Source: a virus. From it: DNA of 23,858 bases. The notes under the pieces are model-generated. The model worked only from the letters and a program-made list of their open reading frames with translations. It did not search any database and was not told where the DNA came from. The first letter of the stretch is position 1; each line of letters starts with the position of its first letter. The stretch spans positions 1 through 23,858 of the IMG/VR virus record IMGVR_UViG_3300025889_000948. One strand, 5' to 3'. A program made the translations under genes and the position numbers. This document shows positions 10,862-18,888 of this stretch, piece after piece.

Positions 10862-13195
10862 TTAAGACCATTGAAATTGTGACCATATACCTTGGTCGGG
10901 ATCAGACCCCCATTTTGCGGCTGCGTTGCCTAGAGAATAACTAAAGCCTTCTGTAATATAAATATTTTCGTCTGCGTTTTCTAATTGTATAACTACCTCG
11001 TCAAAATTATCATTTTCGTTTCTATCAAGTAGCTTTTGAAACAGTTCTATTATTCCGAACAACGTACTTGCACAATTTACAGTATAAACAGAATAATCAC
11101 CGTTTCTAATAGTCTTTGTAAGGCTTTGAATTAAAAAAGTATCGTTTAAGCCTCTTTCTGTGTCTATTATACTAATCAACTGGCCCGCATGCAATCCGTG
11201 CCAATCTGTCGTAAATTTAGCATTTACAATAGGATTGGAATATTTCCGAAGTTGAGCATCTGCCAAATCCGCCGCCTCTGATTGTGTGAGGATTGATTGA
11301 TTTGTGATTGGCTCACCGTCAAAAATACCAGTCCCACCAATTAAAGTCTGCATTCTTGTAATTGAAGCGTTGTCTTTTCTTTGAATAGATATTTTATATT
11401 TTTCGTTATATTTAAACTTAATAATACCATCAGTTGTTAAAGTTGTTTCGCTGTCAGTTGCTCTTACTGATCTATTATTAAAATCAGAAACATAGTCAAC
11501 GGTTGTCTCATCGGCTATATTTTCAAGCCCTACAGATTTACTAGAAAAAATAGAAAAAGTGTCGCCGTTAGTTTGACCTGTTACCGCTGCGACAGTAAAA
11601 GAATCAGGATCGGGAACGGTTAGAACTTCTCTAACTTCACTTCCTGCAGTCCTATTTGTAATATAGTCGCCAACTGTCAAGCCATGGCCTGTAGCGTTTA
11701 TTGTTGTTGTTGTTGTGCCAGCTTCTGCTAGGTCTGTAACTGTGTTGTTATCTACGAAAACTTCTAAATTAACAAACTGACTTTTTAATATCCATTCTCG
11801 CATCTGCCCATCTCCGAAAGTGTTTTGTTCATAAGTTGCCGCCGAGGTCGCCAGCCCCCCATGTACTACCTGCTGATTTACTAACTGATCAGAGTCAACG
11901 GTAATTGTTAGCTTGTCAAAGTTATCAGAATTATTACTCAAGCCAAAAGGAGCTGGATTAGTGGCTTGTTCGTAAAAATGTATGTCTTTGTCATAGTCTA
12001 TATACCAAAAGAACCCCTTAACATCAGCCATTAATTGCATTACTTTACTAGGTCTTTGTCTTCGCATATTGAAATTGTCAAACGTGCTTGACTCATTCAC
12101 ATTGTCAAATGTAAAGGAACCAGTTTCATTAATACGGACACCGTCAATATAAATTGAACTGTCAGCCGTTTCCGTAATGATAAATTCTAAATGCGTTATA
12201 TCTGTCCAATCAGGCGTACCGACTACTGTCATGTCAACTAAATCAATTCTTTTATAATGAAAGTCGTTATCTGCCTCGGGTGTAAATGTTTGCTTGACAT
12301 AATTAGAACTATCTGAACCAATACGAACCTCAATAGAAGTAACCGCCGTATTGTCTACTTGCTTATACCAAAAAGCCAAAATACCCTCTAAAGGTGTCCC
12401 ACTTGCCGCACCTGTTAAATACTCAATATTAATATTTGAGGGTGTACCTGTAAAAGTCGCCATTCCTCCCGAATAAGTCCAAGGAAATTCAGCCGACGTA
12501 TTACCTTCTCTTATTTCTATAGTTTCAAGTAGGGGATTGTCACCGTCTCCAGTCTCTACCCATTCAGCCCTTAAAGCCGTAACATTAGTATATTCCATGT
12601 CTTCAATAAGCTCATTTAAATTAATGAAATTATTTACTGCGTCAACGGTAATATATAACGACGTTCTGTCTTCGTAACTCTCATTTATTAAAGCTTTATC
12701 AAATAACTTTGTGTAATCTGTGCATTGTACGTTATAAATTAAATTAGTCAACTGTACTAAATTTTGATCTGATACAGTAGTCACAACACCGCCAAATATT
12801 TTAATGCCGACTAGTTCGTCTTCGTTAAAAGTCCCTACAACATTATCAACAAGCGTGATTGTATTAGTTGATTGATTAATATCTGAAATAACCATCTTTT
12901 CATTATCTCCGCCAATGTCAGCATATAAAGTATTACCAACCCTAAATAGATTAGTTGACCATATGGAATCACCTGAAATAGTTTTATCTTTTATTACTAG
13001 GGTATTACTAGACAAAGAAGAAATTAAAACATGTTCGTAAATAACAACCTCTTGATATTCCGAAGGCTTATTTTTCAGCATTGAAAAACTACAAGACGTT
13101 GCTCGCCGTTGGAAGTTCTCGCTGATTGAGAGTGAATCTAATTCAACACTTGCGTCAGTTGATCTATTAACCCCATTGATAAAAATAGAAATCAT
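10862..13195 (-). CDS. Baseplate hub/tail protein with inserted binding-type domains, 777 aa
   Basis: The gene follows the tape measure with an ATGA overlap, the usual place of the distal tail or hub protein. The C-terminal part (about residues 635-715: EAADLADAQLRKYSNPIVNA, then AGQLISIIDTERGLNDTFLI) resembles hub proteins of siphophages. Two insertions stand out. Residues 210-355 read as a jelly-roll, carbohydrate-binding-like domain (LAFWYKQVDNTAVTSIEVRI ... IYIDGVRI). Residues about 484-550 carry TGHGLTVGDYITNRTAGSEV, a small beta domain common in phage tail proteins. These inserts may contact the cell surface. No lysozyme-type motif is visible. The start lacks the TAAY signal, consistent with coupling to the upstream gene. 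Confidence 0.72.
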   Translation of the reverse strand: MISIFINGVNRSTDASVELDSLSISENFQRRATSCSFSMLKNKPSEYQEVVIYEHVLISSLSSNTLVIKDKTISGDSIWSTNLFRVGNTLYADIGGDNEKMVISDINQSTNTITLVDNVVGTFNEDELVGIKIFGGVVTTVSDQNLVQLTNLIYNVQCTDYTKLFDKALINESYEDRTSLYITVDAVNNFINLNELIEDMEYTNVTALRAEWVETGDGDNPLLETIEIREGNTSAEFPWTYSGGMATFTGTPSNINIEYLTGAASGTPLEGILAFWYKQVDNTAVTSIEVRIGSDSSNYVKQTFTPEADNDFHYKRIDLVDMTVVGTPDWTDITHLEFIITETADSSIYIDGVRINETGSFTFDNVNESSTFDNFNMRRQRPSKVMQLMADVKGFFWYIDYDKDIHFYEQATNPAPFGLSNNSDNFDKLTITVDSDQLVNQQVVHGGLATSAATYEQNTFGDGQMREWILKSQFVNLEVFVDNNTVTDLAEAGTTTTTINATGHGLTVGDYITNRTAGSEVREVLTVPDPDSFTVAAVTGQTNGDTFSIFSSKSVGLENIADETTVDYVSDFNNRSVRATDSETTLTTDGIIKFKYNEKYKISIQRKDNASITRMQTLIGGTGIFDGEPITNQSILTQSEAADLADAQLRKYSNPIVNAKFTTDWHGLHAGQLISIIDTERGLNDTFLIQSLTKTIRNGDYSVYTVNCASTLFGIIELFQKLLDRNENDNFDEVVIQLENADENIYITEGFSYSLGNAAAKWGSDPDQGIWSQFQWS

Positions 13196-15261
13196 ACTAT
13201 AGCAGTTGATAAGCCAAGCTGTTTGGCGATAATATTGCCGAACCTTATAGCCTCGTCTTCATTGCCGACAAAATTACCAGAAATATTAATAGTAACGCCT
13301 CCCATATTGCTTGAAAGATTTTTTTGTTGTGCTTTATTTAAAATCAGTTCTCCCGGTGTAAGCATTGCCGGCACTGTGTCAGTTCCTCTTGCAACACCAC
13401 CAGAGGCAAAGTAACTAGGTATAATTCCACCGCCAGCCCAACCACCGGAAGCCCCTCTACTAGGCAATGTAGGGCCTACAAATGGATCAGAAGTTTCTTT
13501 TTTTGCTCCTCTAAATTTATCAAGAACCCAATTAATAGCATTTTTAATTTTTTCAACAGCTCCGGTTATAGTGCCGACAATAGAGTCCCAAATGCCCATT
13601 ATAGTTGACTTTATAAACTCAAAAGGATTTAAAATAGCATTTTTTACCGCTTCAATGCCAGCACTTACCTTTTCTTTTATCCCTTCCCATACACCAGCAA
13701 AAAACTCTTTTATAGAGTTCCAAATAGCTAAAGTTTTTTCCTTAATCCAATCCCAATTTTTGACCACTAAAACGATAGCACCAACTAAAGCGGTTAGCCC
13801 TAAAATTATCCAACCAACCGGCCCCATCGCTATTTTTAAAGCAATACCAAAGGCATTTGTAGCAGTAGTGGCTAGCCAAGTCGCAGCGGTAACCGTTCCA
13901 GTCCAAACATTGTGAGCAATCAAAGCAACCTTAGACAACCCCAGTTGTATTAAATTACTACTAAACGCAGCAGTTAATAAGTTTTTAGCTAAAATATAGG
14001 CGTATGTTGCTGTATTGGCTAACCAAACAACACCAGTAAAAAGCTTAGTTGCCATATTTGCGGCCACAATCGCAATTTTAACTGTAACTAGTGCCGCCCC
14101 CAACCCTAATAAAACAGGGATAAAGAGCTTCACAAATGTTTCATTCTCGGCTAGCTTTCCAATAAATTCGGTTACTTTGGCTATAACAGCACTAACAGGA
14201 GTTGCAAAGCTATCATATAAGGCATTTTTTAAAGAAAAAATAGAATTACTCATAGCTTGTATTTTTGACTCTGTAGTTTCAAATCTTTTGTCTGCCTCTA
14301 TTTGTAATGCTGTATTATCTTTAAAGGCATTATTGGCCAAATCAATAGAATTTCCTAACAAATCACCGGCATTAGCTAACGATAAAAAGGCTCTTTGTAG
14401 TCTAACATCTTCACCAACTAAATTCCCCAAAGTCATTGAGGCATTATCTCCTTGTTTTTGCAACCCTTCAACAAATAATTGAAATCCTTTGGCGGCATCT
14501 GTTTGCCACAATTTCTTAAACTCTGTTGCTGAAAGACCGGCAACATCTGCAAAATCAGCCATTTCTTGACCACCTGCCGCAACTGCATTATTCATTTGTA
14601 AAATTGTCTTTTGGACAGCTGACCCCCCAGCTTCGGCCTGTATTCCGACCGAACTAAAAGCCGTGGCAATACCCAAAACATCGGACACACTCATTTCTGC
14701 TATATGGCCAGCCCCCGCAATTCTGTTAGCAAATTCCGTTATTTCGGCTTCTGTAGTTGCTGAGTTATTACCCAAATCAACTAACGCCGAACCCATTTCG
14801 TCAAATTGATCTTGTGTCAATTGCATTATATTAGCAATACGAGCAAAAGAACTAGCCGCAGATTCTTCTGTTAAATTAGTTGTTATTGCTATTTTTGAAA
14901 TAGTATCAGTAAAATCAATTACATTTTCTTTAGCAACGCCTAATTGCCCCCCCAACTCTGCTATTTTAGCCAATTGATTAGGATCAATGGGATTAGTTTT
15001 ACTTAAATTTAAAATCCCTTTTTCCAATGCTTTATATTGTTCTTCCGTTGCGTCGATTGTCTTCCTTACACCAGCAAAGCTACTTTCCCACTCTATAGCC
15101 GTCTTTGCTACAGACTTCATCATTAAGCCAGTAGCGCTTAAAATTGCCGCTCCAGCTAAAGCGGACTTATTTGCTATCCCGCCAATGCTATCCCCTATTT
15201 TGGCAGCAGCAGCAGACGCCTTGTCTACAACACTTACAACTATATCTAAATTGTCAGCCAT
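13192..15261 (-). CDS. Tail tape measure protein (TP901 core type), 689 aa
   Basis: Residues about 45-250 match the TP901-type tape measure core (SFAGVRKTIDATEEQYKALE, AKIAELGGQLGVAKENVIDF, GIATAFSSVGIQAEAGGSAV). Residues about 370-500 hold several hydrophobic stretches (LFIPVLLGLGAALVTVKIAI; GWIILGLTALVGAIVLVVKN) that probably enter the host membrane during DNA delivery. The C-terminus has the common tape-measure tail ASGGVARGTDTVPAMLTPGE. At about 0.15 nm per residue, 689 residues imply a tail near 100 nm. It follows the chaperone genes, and its TGA overlaps the hub start. TAAT lies 9 bases before ATG. Confidence 0.92.
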   Translation of the reverse strand: MADNLDIVVSVVDKASAAAAKIGDSIGGIANKSALAGAAILSATGLMMKSVAKTAIEWESSFAGVRKTIDATEEQYKALEKGILNLSKTNPIDPNQLAKIAELGGQLGVAKENVIDFTDTISKIAITTNLTEESAASSFARIANIMQLTQDQFDEMGSALVDLGNNSATTEAEITEFANRIAGAGHIAEMSVSDVLGIATAFSSVGIQAEAGGSAVQKTILQMNNAVAAGGQEMADFADVAGLSATEFKKLWQTDAAKGFQLFVEGLQKQGDNASMTLGNLVGEDVRLQRAFLSLANAGDLLGNSIDLANNAFKDNTALQIEADKRFETTESKIQAMSNSIFSLKNALYDSFATPVSAVIAKVTEFIGKLAENETFVKLFIPVLLGLGAALVTVKIAIVAANMATKLFTGVVWLANTATYAYILAKNLLTAAFSSNLIQLGLSKVALIAHNVWTGTVTAATWLATTATNAFGIALKIAMGPVGWIILGLTALVGAIVLVVKNWDWIKEKTLAIWNSIKEFFAGVWEGIKEKVSAGIEAVKNAILNPFEFIKSTIMGIWDSIVGTITGAVEKIKNAINWVLDKFRGAKKETSDPFVGPTLPSRGASGGWAGGGIIPSYFASGGVARGTDTVPAMLTPGELILNKAQQKNLSSNMGGVTINISGNFVGNEDEAIRFGNIIAKQLGLSTAIV

Positions 15262-15278
15262 AAAGTAATTATTAATAA

Positions 15279-15751
15279 TTAGCTCTCTTGGCTATTTTCA
15301 GTCAATTCAGTTTTTAAAATTTCCATGAATAGAATCATTTTTTTGCATTCTCTTTGTTTCCAGTCAATGCCAAATTTTTCCGACATCTTATAATCTAAAT
15401 ATGCACTTAAGTCAGCTCTTTTACCTTTGGCTGCTCTAATTCCATTTTTAATTTTTTTTTATCTTCCTCACTCAAATTAAGACTTTCGGCGTAACAATTC
15501 ATTATATCAGAAATTTGTCGCATGCTTAATTTTTTTAATATTTCTTTTGTAATCATTACTTCTTCTCCATCACTAATTAATTTATGAATTAAAATTAATA
15601 ATATTTCTAATTCGTTTTCTTTATTATTAGCTAAATCTTTTGAAAGATTGATAATTTTTTCATTATCTTCCCAAGACAGACTAGTAAAAACTAATATTTT
15701 ATCATTTTCTCCATAAGTTAGCTCTTTTGTATCTTGATTAAATAAGGCCAT
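15279..15751 (-). CDS. Tail assembly chaperone, long -1 frameshift product (GT-like), 157 aa
   Basis: If ribosomes slip back one base on the run of nine A residues (15460-15452) after codon 100 of the short chaperone gene, reading continues in an open frame for 57 more codons (IKNGIRAAKGKRADLSAYLD, then MSEKFGIDWKQRECKKMILF and ELTENSQES) to TAA at 15281-15279. This is the arrangement of lambda G/GT and of many siphophages between major tail protein and tape measure, where the long form helps load tail tube subunits on the tape measure. The extension lacks its own start apart from a late internal ATG and ends 17 bases before the tape measure ATG. Frame arithmetic was checked by hand; use of the site is inferred. 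Confidence 0.78.
15407..15751 (-). CDS. Tail assembly chaperone, short form (G-like), 114 aa
   Basis: A small acidic, helical protein (MALFNQDTKELTYGENDKIL; LSMRQISDIMNCYAESLNLS) lying between the major tail protein and the tape measure gene, exactly where G-type tail chaperones sit. Sequence similarity to known G proteins is not obvious by eye; position, size and the downstream frameshift frame make the case. The ATG has TAAT exactly 8 bases upstream. Its own promoter (15791-15819) may boost expression because a plus-strand lipoprotein gene separates it from the major tail gene. Confidence 0.72.
   Translation of the reverse strand: MALFNQDTKELTYGENDKILVFTSLSWEDNEKIINLSKDLANNKENELEILLILIHKLISDGEEVMITKEILKKLSMRQISDIMNCYAESLNLSEEDKKKLKMELEQPKVKELT
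15452..15460 (-). other. Slippery A9 run for -1 ribosomal frameshift
   Basis: On the minus strand, GAT-AAA-AAA-AAA-TTA contains nine consecutive A residues, offering A-AAA-AAA heptamers. Slipping one base back connects codon 100 of the short chaperone to the 57-codon extension frame. No strong downstream hairpin was looked for in detail. Confidence 0.72.
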
Positions 15752-15790
15752 AAATTATTATTAAGAAATACTATAAATATATTACCATCT

Positions 15791-15819
15791 ATTTTACTTG
15801 ACGCCAAAAAGATTGACAA
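15791..15819 (-). promoter_or_regulatory. Promoter for the chaperone/tape measure genes
   Basis: Minus strand TTGTCA (15819-15814), 17 bases, TAAAAT (15796-15791). Its -35 overlaps the -35 of the divergent lipoprotein promoter (plus strand TTGACA, 15813-15818), so the two promoters share one site and may compete for polymerase. Confidence 0.55.
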
Positions 15820-15842
15820 GCTATAGTTAAATTTGCTATAAT
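15813..15842 (+). promoter_or_regulatory. Sigma70 promoter of the lipoprotein gene
   Basis: TTGACA (15813-15818), 18 bases, TATAAT (15837-15842): consensus hexamers, the best match in the window together with 6099-6127. A perfect inverted repeat begins four bases after the -10, over the expected transcription start. Confidence 0.82.
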
Positions 15843-15845
15843 AGC

Positions 15846-15862
15846 ATGATCTGGCCGATCAT
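15846..15862. promoter_or_regulatory. Operator-like palindrome ATGATC-TGGCC-GATCAT
   Basis: Six-base perfect arms (15846-15851 and 15857-15862) flank TGGCC. The site covers about +1 to +15 of the lipoprotein promoter, a classic place for a repressor. A second copy was not seen in the window, so the regulator is unknown and may be encoded elsewhere in the phage or by the host. Confidence 0.6.
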
Positions 15863-15883
15863 TTATAATTTAACCATTTTATT

Positions 15884-16204
15884 ATGAATAAAATTTTATT
15901 AATTCTGTCTACAACGCTATTAATAATATTTGCTTTTACTGCCTGCGGCTCTAAGCAAGAGATTGTAAAAGAACCCATTAAACAGCCCGCAATATTACAG
16001 GGAGGGGAAGAGGAAAAGGCTGAATCGCTAGCGAAAGATTATTTATTACAAAAAAATCCCGAAATATCTCTAAATGAAAGAGCTGACAGGATTATGTACG
16101 ATGGATATAGTTATAACGTAGAAATTAAAGACAAAAAGGGAAATGGCTACTTTTGTATAGTAGACACCTCCCTTAAAGAAGAAATTTTATGCACTAATAA
16201 CTAG
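15884..16204 (+). CDS. Lipoprotein moron inside the tail operon, 106 aa
   Basis: The N-terminus MNKILLILSTTLLIIFAFTAC is a lipoprotein signal with the lipobox FTAC followed by GSK, so cleavage before Cys21 and lipid anchoring outside the cytoplasmic membrane are expected. The mature part has a linker (about 22-50), then an alpha+beta segment (AESLAKDYLLQK; YSYNVEIKDKKGNGYFCIVD) that resembles a small PepSY-like fold. Two cysteines in the mature domain may pair. It is on the strand opposite to the flanking tail genes, has its own consensus promoter and operator-like palindrome, and overlaps the 3' end of the major tail gene by 11 bases. Phage lipoproteins placed like this often block superinfection, but that role is inferred. 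Confidence 0.75.
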   Translation: MNKILLILSTTLLIIFAFTACGSKQEIVKEPIKQPAILQGGEEEKAESLAKDYLLQKNPEISLNERADRIMYDGYSYNVEIKDKKGNGYFCIVDTSLKEEILCTNN

Positions 16205-17741
16205 TAACCCCATTTCTCAAAACAACTCTAACAGTTTCAGCGTCATCCTCATCATATTCAGCTTCAAACTTTATATCTTGATTAATCACATCTTCGGCGG
16301 TCAGATTCGTTCCAAAAACGTCATATTTGGTCTTAGGGAAGCTTACTCGTAAGCTTTCCTTTGCGTTGGCGTCAATTCCATGTACTGTGTCGCCTAGATT
16401 AGCTTTAGCAACGGCAGCAATAGCGAATTCAGTTGCACCAGTACCACTTGCGGCAGCACTAACACCAGATAGAGCGTCAACGGCAGCAGCGACTAGAGTG
16501 GCTGTATTTTTATTTGTTGTTGTACTTGCTAGCTCAATTAAAATATTTTTACTTCCTGTTGGATTGAATGAAGCAGCCAGATCATCGGTATCATTGATTA
16601 CTATTGTTACGTTATAATCTTCACCAGCACGACCAGCGGTGTCGGCAGTAACAGTCACAACCCCATTAGCACCACCCGGCCCAAAATCTAACGTTGCAGC
16701 TTGAGCGGAAGCAGTTGAAAGGGTAGCACCGCAATGATGTACTCTTGTGCCTATTTCTTGATTATTAACCAAATCGTCAAATTGTGAAACATTGGCAAAG
16801 TAATTAGTGAAAGAACCCCTAGCCCTAAAATCTTTTAAATTAATAGTGCTTGCGAATCTGTTTGCAAAATTGCAACCAGTAGCGGCGAATCTAGGATCAA
16901 GCACGTTTTCAAACTCGAACGTGTAATCTTCGGCGTTTACTGTGACAGCGTTATCAACTGGATTAGGATAGGTCGCACCGACTGTGTAATTTGAACCGCC
17001 AATCCAAATTAAATTTTCTCCTAGATCATAGGTCGGTGTTCCTTTTTTAATAACTACTATATCGTCAATATCAAGAGTATCTGAAATTGTAGATACTTCC
17101 ATTTCAGTTTCGCTAGTTATTGAGCTAATTGTATATTCAGCTATTTCAGTTTCGTGGTCGTCTTTATCTAAAACAATAATAGTGTCGCTAGTAGTTAATC
17201 CAGTTGTTTGTTTTAAGTTCATTGTAGTACCAGAACTAGCGGCGACAGTCAACCTAGTAGTTGTAAATGATTTTTGCGGTACAACTTCAATAGCCGCCAT
17301 TATTTTATTATCTGTTTGACTAAATGTTACCTTAGCCACTCTAACACCTACATATCTATAAACATAATTAAAGCCAGCAAGTTTTACGTCCATTGTGAAA
17401 GTTGTCAAAGTATTTGACGGAGTAAATACATGTTGATAAACAACCCCAGATTCTACAGTTGTTGTTGTTGGATTGCCAAGCCCTGCTTGTAGTAAATAGC
17501 CAATTGTTTTGGCGTCAACGCATACGTTAATAGTACCGCCAATCTCAATTTTATCTTTAACGCTTCTGAGTCTAGCGTCACGTTTTCCGGCTATAGGCTC
17601 GACAGCTTGAATTGTATATTTTGTTTGTACGTTTTCGTCAATAAGTTCTAAATAAGTATCAGGCTGCACGGCCACCCCTGCGGTAGTTTCTTTTTTTAAA
17701 GCTAGATAACCAAGACGTGAAAAGGACGTAGAATTAGACAT
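16194..17741 (-). CDS. Major tail (tube) protein, enlarged by inserted domains, 515 aa
   Basis: The N-terminal region (MSNSTSFSRLGYLALKKETT, then GVAVQPDTYLELIDENVQTK) and IEIGGTINVCVDAKTIGYLL resemble siphophage tail tube proteins, and the gene lies just before the chaperone and tape measure. Its size is well above usual tube proteins. Extra beta domains appear near residues 165-235 (SSGTTMNLKQTTGLTTSDTI) and about 340-450 (GVVTVTADTAGRAGEDYNVT, then TLVAAAVDALSGVSA). The latter looks like the small domain often built into phage sheath and tail proteins. Such inserts would project from the tube. The start overlaps the preceding stop (TAATG), with TAAC exactly 8 bases upstream inside the previous gene. 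Confidence 0.75.
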   Translation of the reverse strand: MSNSTSFSRLGYLALKKETTAGVAVQPDTYLELIDENVQTKYTIQAVEPIAGKRDARLRSVKDKIEIGGTINVCVDAKTIGYLLQAGLGNPTTTTVESGVVYQHVFTPSNTLTTFTMDVKLAGFNYVYRYVGVRVAKVTFSQTDNKIMAAIEVVPQKSFTTTRLTVAASSGTTMNLKQTTGLTTSDTIIVLDKDDHETEIAEYTISSITSETEMEVSTISDTLDIDDIVVIKKGTPTYDLGENLIWIGGSNYTVGATYPNPVDNAVTVNAEDYTFEFENVLDPRFAATGCNFANRFASTINLKDFRARGSFTNYFANVSQFDDLVNNQEIGTRVHHCGATLSTASAQAATLDFGPGGANGVVTVTADTAGRAGEDYNVTIVINDTDDLAASFNPTGSKNILIELASTTTNKNTATLVAAAVDALSGVSAAASGTGATEFAIAAVAKANLGDTVHGIDANAKESLRVSFPKTKYDVFGTNLTAEDVINQDIKFEAEYDEDDAETVRVVLRNGVTSY

Positions 17742-17872
17742 TATAAGTCGTTAGATGATAGTTTTGACTTCTTTTTAGGAAGTTTAGGAGCTTCTTTAGG
17801 CTCTTTGTAGACAATTTCAGCTTTCACAACGTTTCCATTATCATCAAGAGTTTTTTTAATTTCGTAATCCAT
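17741..17872 (-). CDS. Small basic protein before the major tail gene, 43 aa
   Basis: The frame MDYEIKKTLDDNGNVVKAEI continues with a Lys/Pro-rich tail (KEPKEAPKLPKKKSKLSSND) and ends TAA overlapping the next ATG. TAAT lies exactly 8 bases before its ATG. The coupling to the major tail gene and the preceding promoter/hairpin make it a credible gene. Function unknown; a role in controlling expression or assembly of the tail protein is only a guess. Confidence 0.6.
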   Translation of the reverse strand: MDYEIKKTLDDNGNVVKAEIVYKEPKEAPKLPKKKSKLSSNDL

Positions 17873-17883
17873 AATAATTTATT

Positions 17884-17917
17884 AAAAAAAGAGCCACGTA
17901 ATAAAACGCAGCTCTTT
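17884..17917 (-). terminator. Terminator-like hairpin in the leader of the major tail operon
   Basis: Minus strand AAAGAGC (17917-17911) pairs with GCTCTTT (17894-17888), with an inner GCGT/ACGT helix, followed by a run of T bases ending at 17884. It has the form of a rho-independent terminator, yet a TATAAT at 17935-17930 would start transcription just upstream, placing the hairpin inside the leader of the 43-aa/major tail operon. It may end read-through from the neck genes, attenuate, or protect the 5' end. Confidence 0.65.
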
Positions 17918-17935
17918 GGCTATGATGTAATTATA
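17909..17935 (-). promoter_or_regulatory. Late promoter -10 plus 13-base leader element (copy 1)
   Basis: Minus strand TATAAT (17935-17930) is followed after eight bases by AGCCAAAGAGCTG (17921-17909). The same 13 bases follow a TATAAT before the connector gene (19659-19682). The -35 is poor in both, which could mean a phage activator is used. Confidence 0.5.
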
Positions 17936-17963
17936 ATAACAATATCTTTAAATAAACACAAAT

Positions 17964-18449
17964 TTAAGTGTTTCTTATTCCTCGTCTTTTATATACCAAT
18001 ACAATATCAACTTTTTTTAGTAAAGTTTTATTATCAGGCGAAATATTTTGATCTTCATAATTTATATTTATTGTATCATTGTATAATGTATAGCCAGAAA
18101 CATCTATATTTTTTCTAACAACACCTATAATGGAAGTGTCAATAATTTCTTTATTGACGTTAGTATCCTCGACCCATTTAACTAGTTGTTGTTGATTGTG
18201 CTGAATGTCGTTGGTGTCATCCATTTCTAAATATGTCTTGTGGTTGAGTACTAATTTAACGCCGACAGTGTGAGTTGTTTCATCTCTAACCGTTCCCGAT
18301 TTTTCTATAGTGGTACTAATAGGGTACACAAACAACGCCGGTAACTCCGTTCTATCATATACAAAAGTGTCACCATAGTTATAATCTTTAAATGTAGTTG
18401 TAAATTGTGCTTCAAACAACGACAACAATTCAGCTATTAAATCATCCAT
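17964..18449 (-). CDS. Tail terminator / neck protein candidate, 161 aa
   Basis: Alpha+beta protein (MDDLIAELLSLFEAQFTTTF; ELPALFVYPISTTIEKSGTV; TTHTVGVKLVLNHKTYLEMD) in the position expected for the tail terminator, between the gpG-like protein and the major tail gene. The pattern of a helix, a strand pair naming 'LPALFVYP' and a repeated strand (LLKKVDIVLVYKRR) fits gpU-like or similar tail-end proteins, but the match is structural guesswork. It ends before a hairpin and promoter, so it closes the neck gene group. No TAAY signal lies at 8 bases; it starts one base after the previous stop. Confidence 0.55.
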   Translation of the reverse strand: MDDLIAELLSLFEAQFTTTFKDYNYGDTFVYDRTELPALFVYPISTTIEKSGTVRDETTHTVGVKLVLNHKTYLEMDDTNDIQHNQQQLVKWVEDTNVNKEIIDTSIIGVVRKNIDVSGYTLYNDTININYEDQNISPDNKTLLKKVDIVLVYKRRGIRNT

Positions 18450-18450
18450 A

Positions 18451-18888
18451 TTATATAAAGTCAGTTACTAAATATTTTCTTAAAATTGCTTTAATATCTT
18501 TTATCATTGGATTGGTAACGCCTAGCATTTTTCTTTGATCAACACCCTCACCGAGTTGGTGTTTTCTGTAATAAGATACTTGGTTACCAATTTTGACAGA
18601 AAAATTATTCAATTGTAATATCTTAAATCCTTTTTTTAATTTTCCAGTTCTTTCTAGTATTGGATGATAAGCACCAAAGCCAAGCCTAGCACGTTGAGAG
18701 GCGGTAAAAGGTGATAGTGGCTTCCAGTTTTGCCCAAAATATCCTTCTGATTGAAAATTCTTTAGTACGTTTTTAACTACATATTCGCCGGATTCTTGCA
18801 AAGGCTTTTTTGCGTTCTTAACTCTCATTGTAAAGGCTGCAATTTTAGCTTTAATCAATTTGTCGCCTATAACTTCAACATTAGACAT
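18451..18888 (-). CDS. Phage virion morphogenesis protein (Mu gpG-like), 145 aa
   Basis: The order of features fits the phage virion morphogenesis family: a helical N-terminus, then GYFGQNWKPLSPFTASQRAR (about residues 49-68), PILERTGKLKKGFKI (76-90), VKIGNQVSYYRKHQLGEG (98-115) and a final RKMLGVT segment (118-124) corresponding to the usual RpFLG. These proteins act in head completion and head-tail joining. The ATG overlaps the final base of the upstream connector gene (TAATG), and TAAC lies 11 bases before it within that gene. Confidence 0.78.
   Translation of the reverse strand: MSNVEVIGDKLIKAKIAAFTMRVKNAKKPLQESGEYVVKNVLKNFQSEGYFGQNWKPLSPFTASQRARLGFGAYHPILERTGKLKKGFKILQLNNFSVKIGNQVSYYRKHQLGEGVDQRKMLGVTNPMIKDIKAILRKYLVTDFI

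Noticed and set aside
13571-14482. Two plus-strand open frames of 114 and 155 aa
   Set aside because: They lie wholly antisense to the tape measure gene, have low-complexity Ala/Ser/Thr/Pro composition, lack the TAAY start signal and have no recognisable domain.
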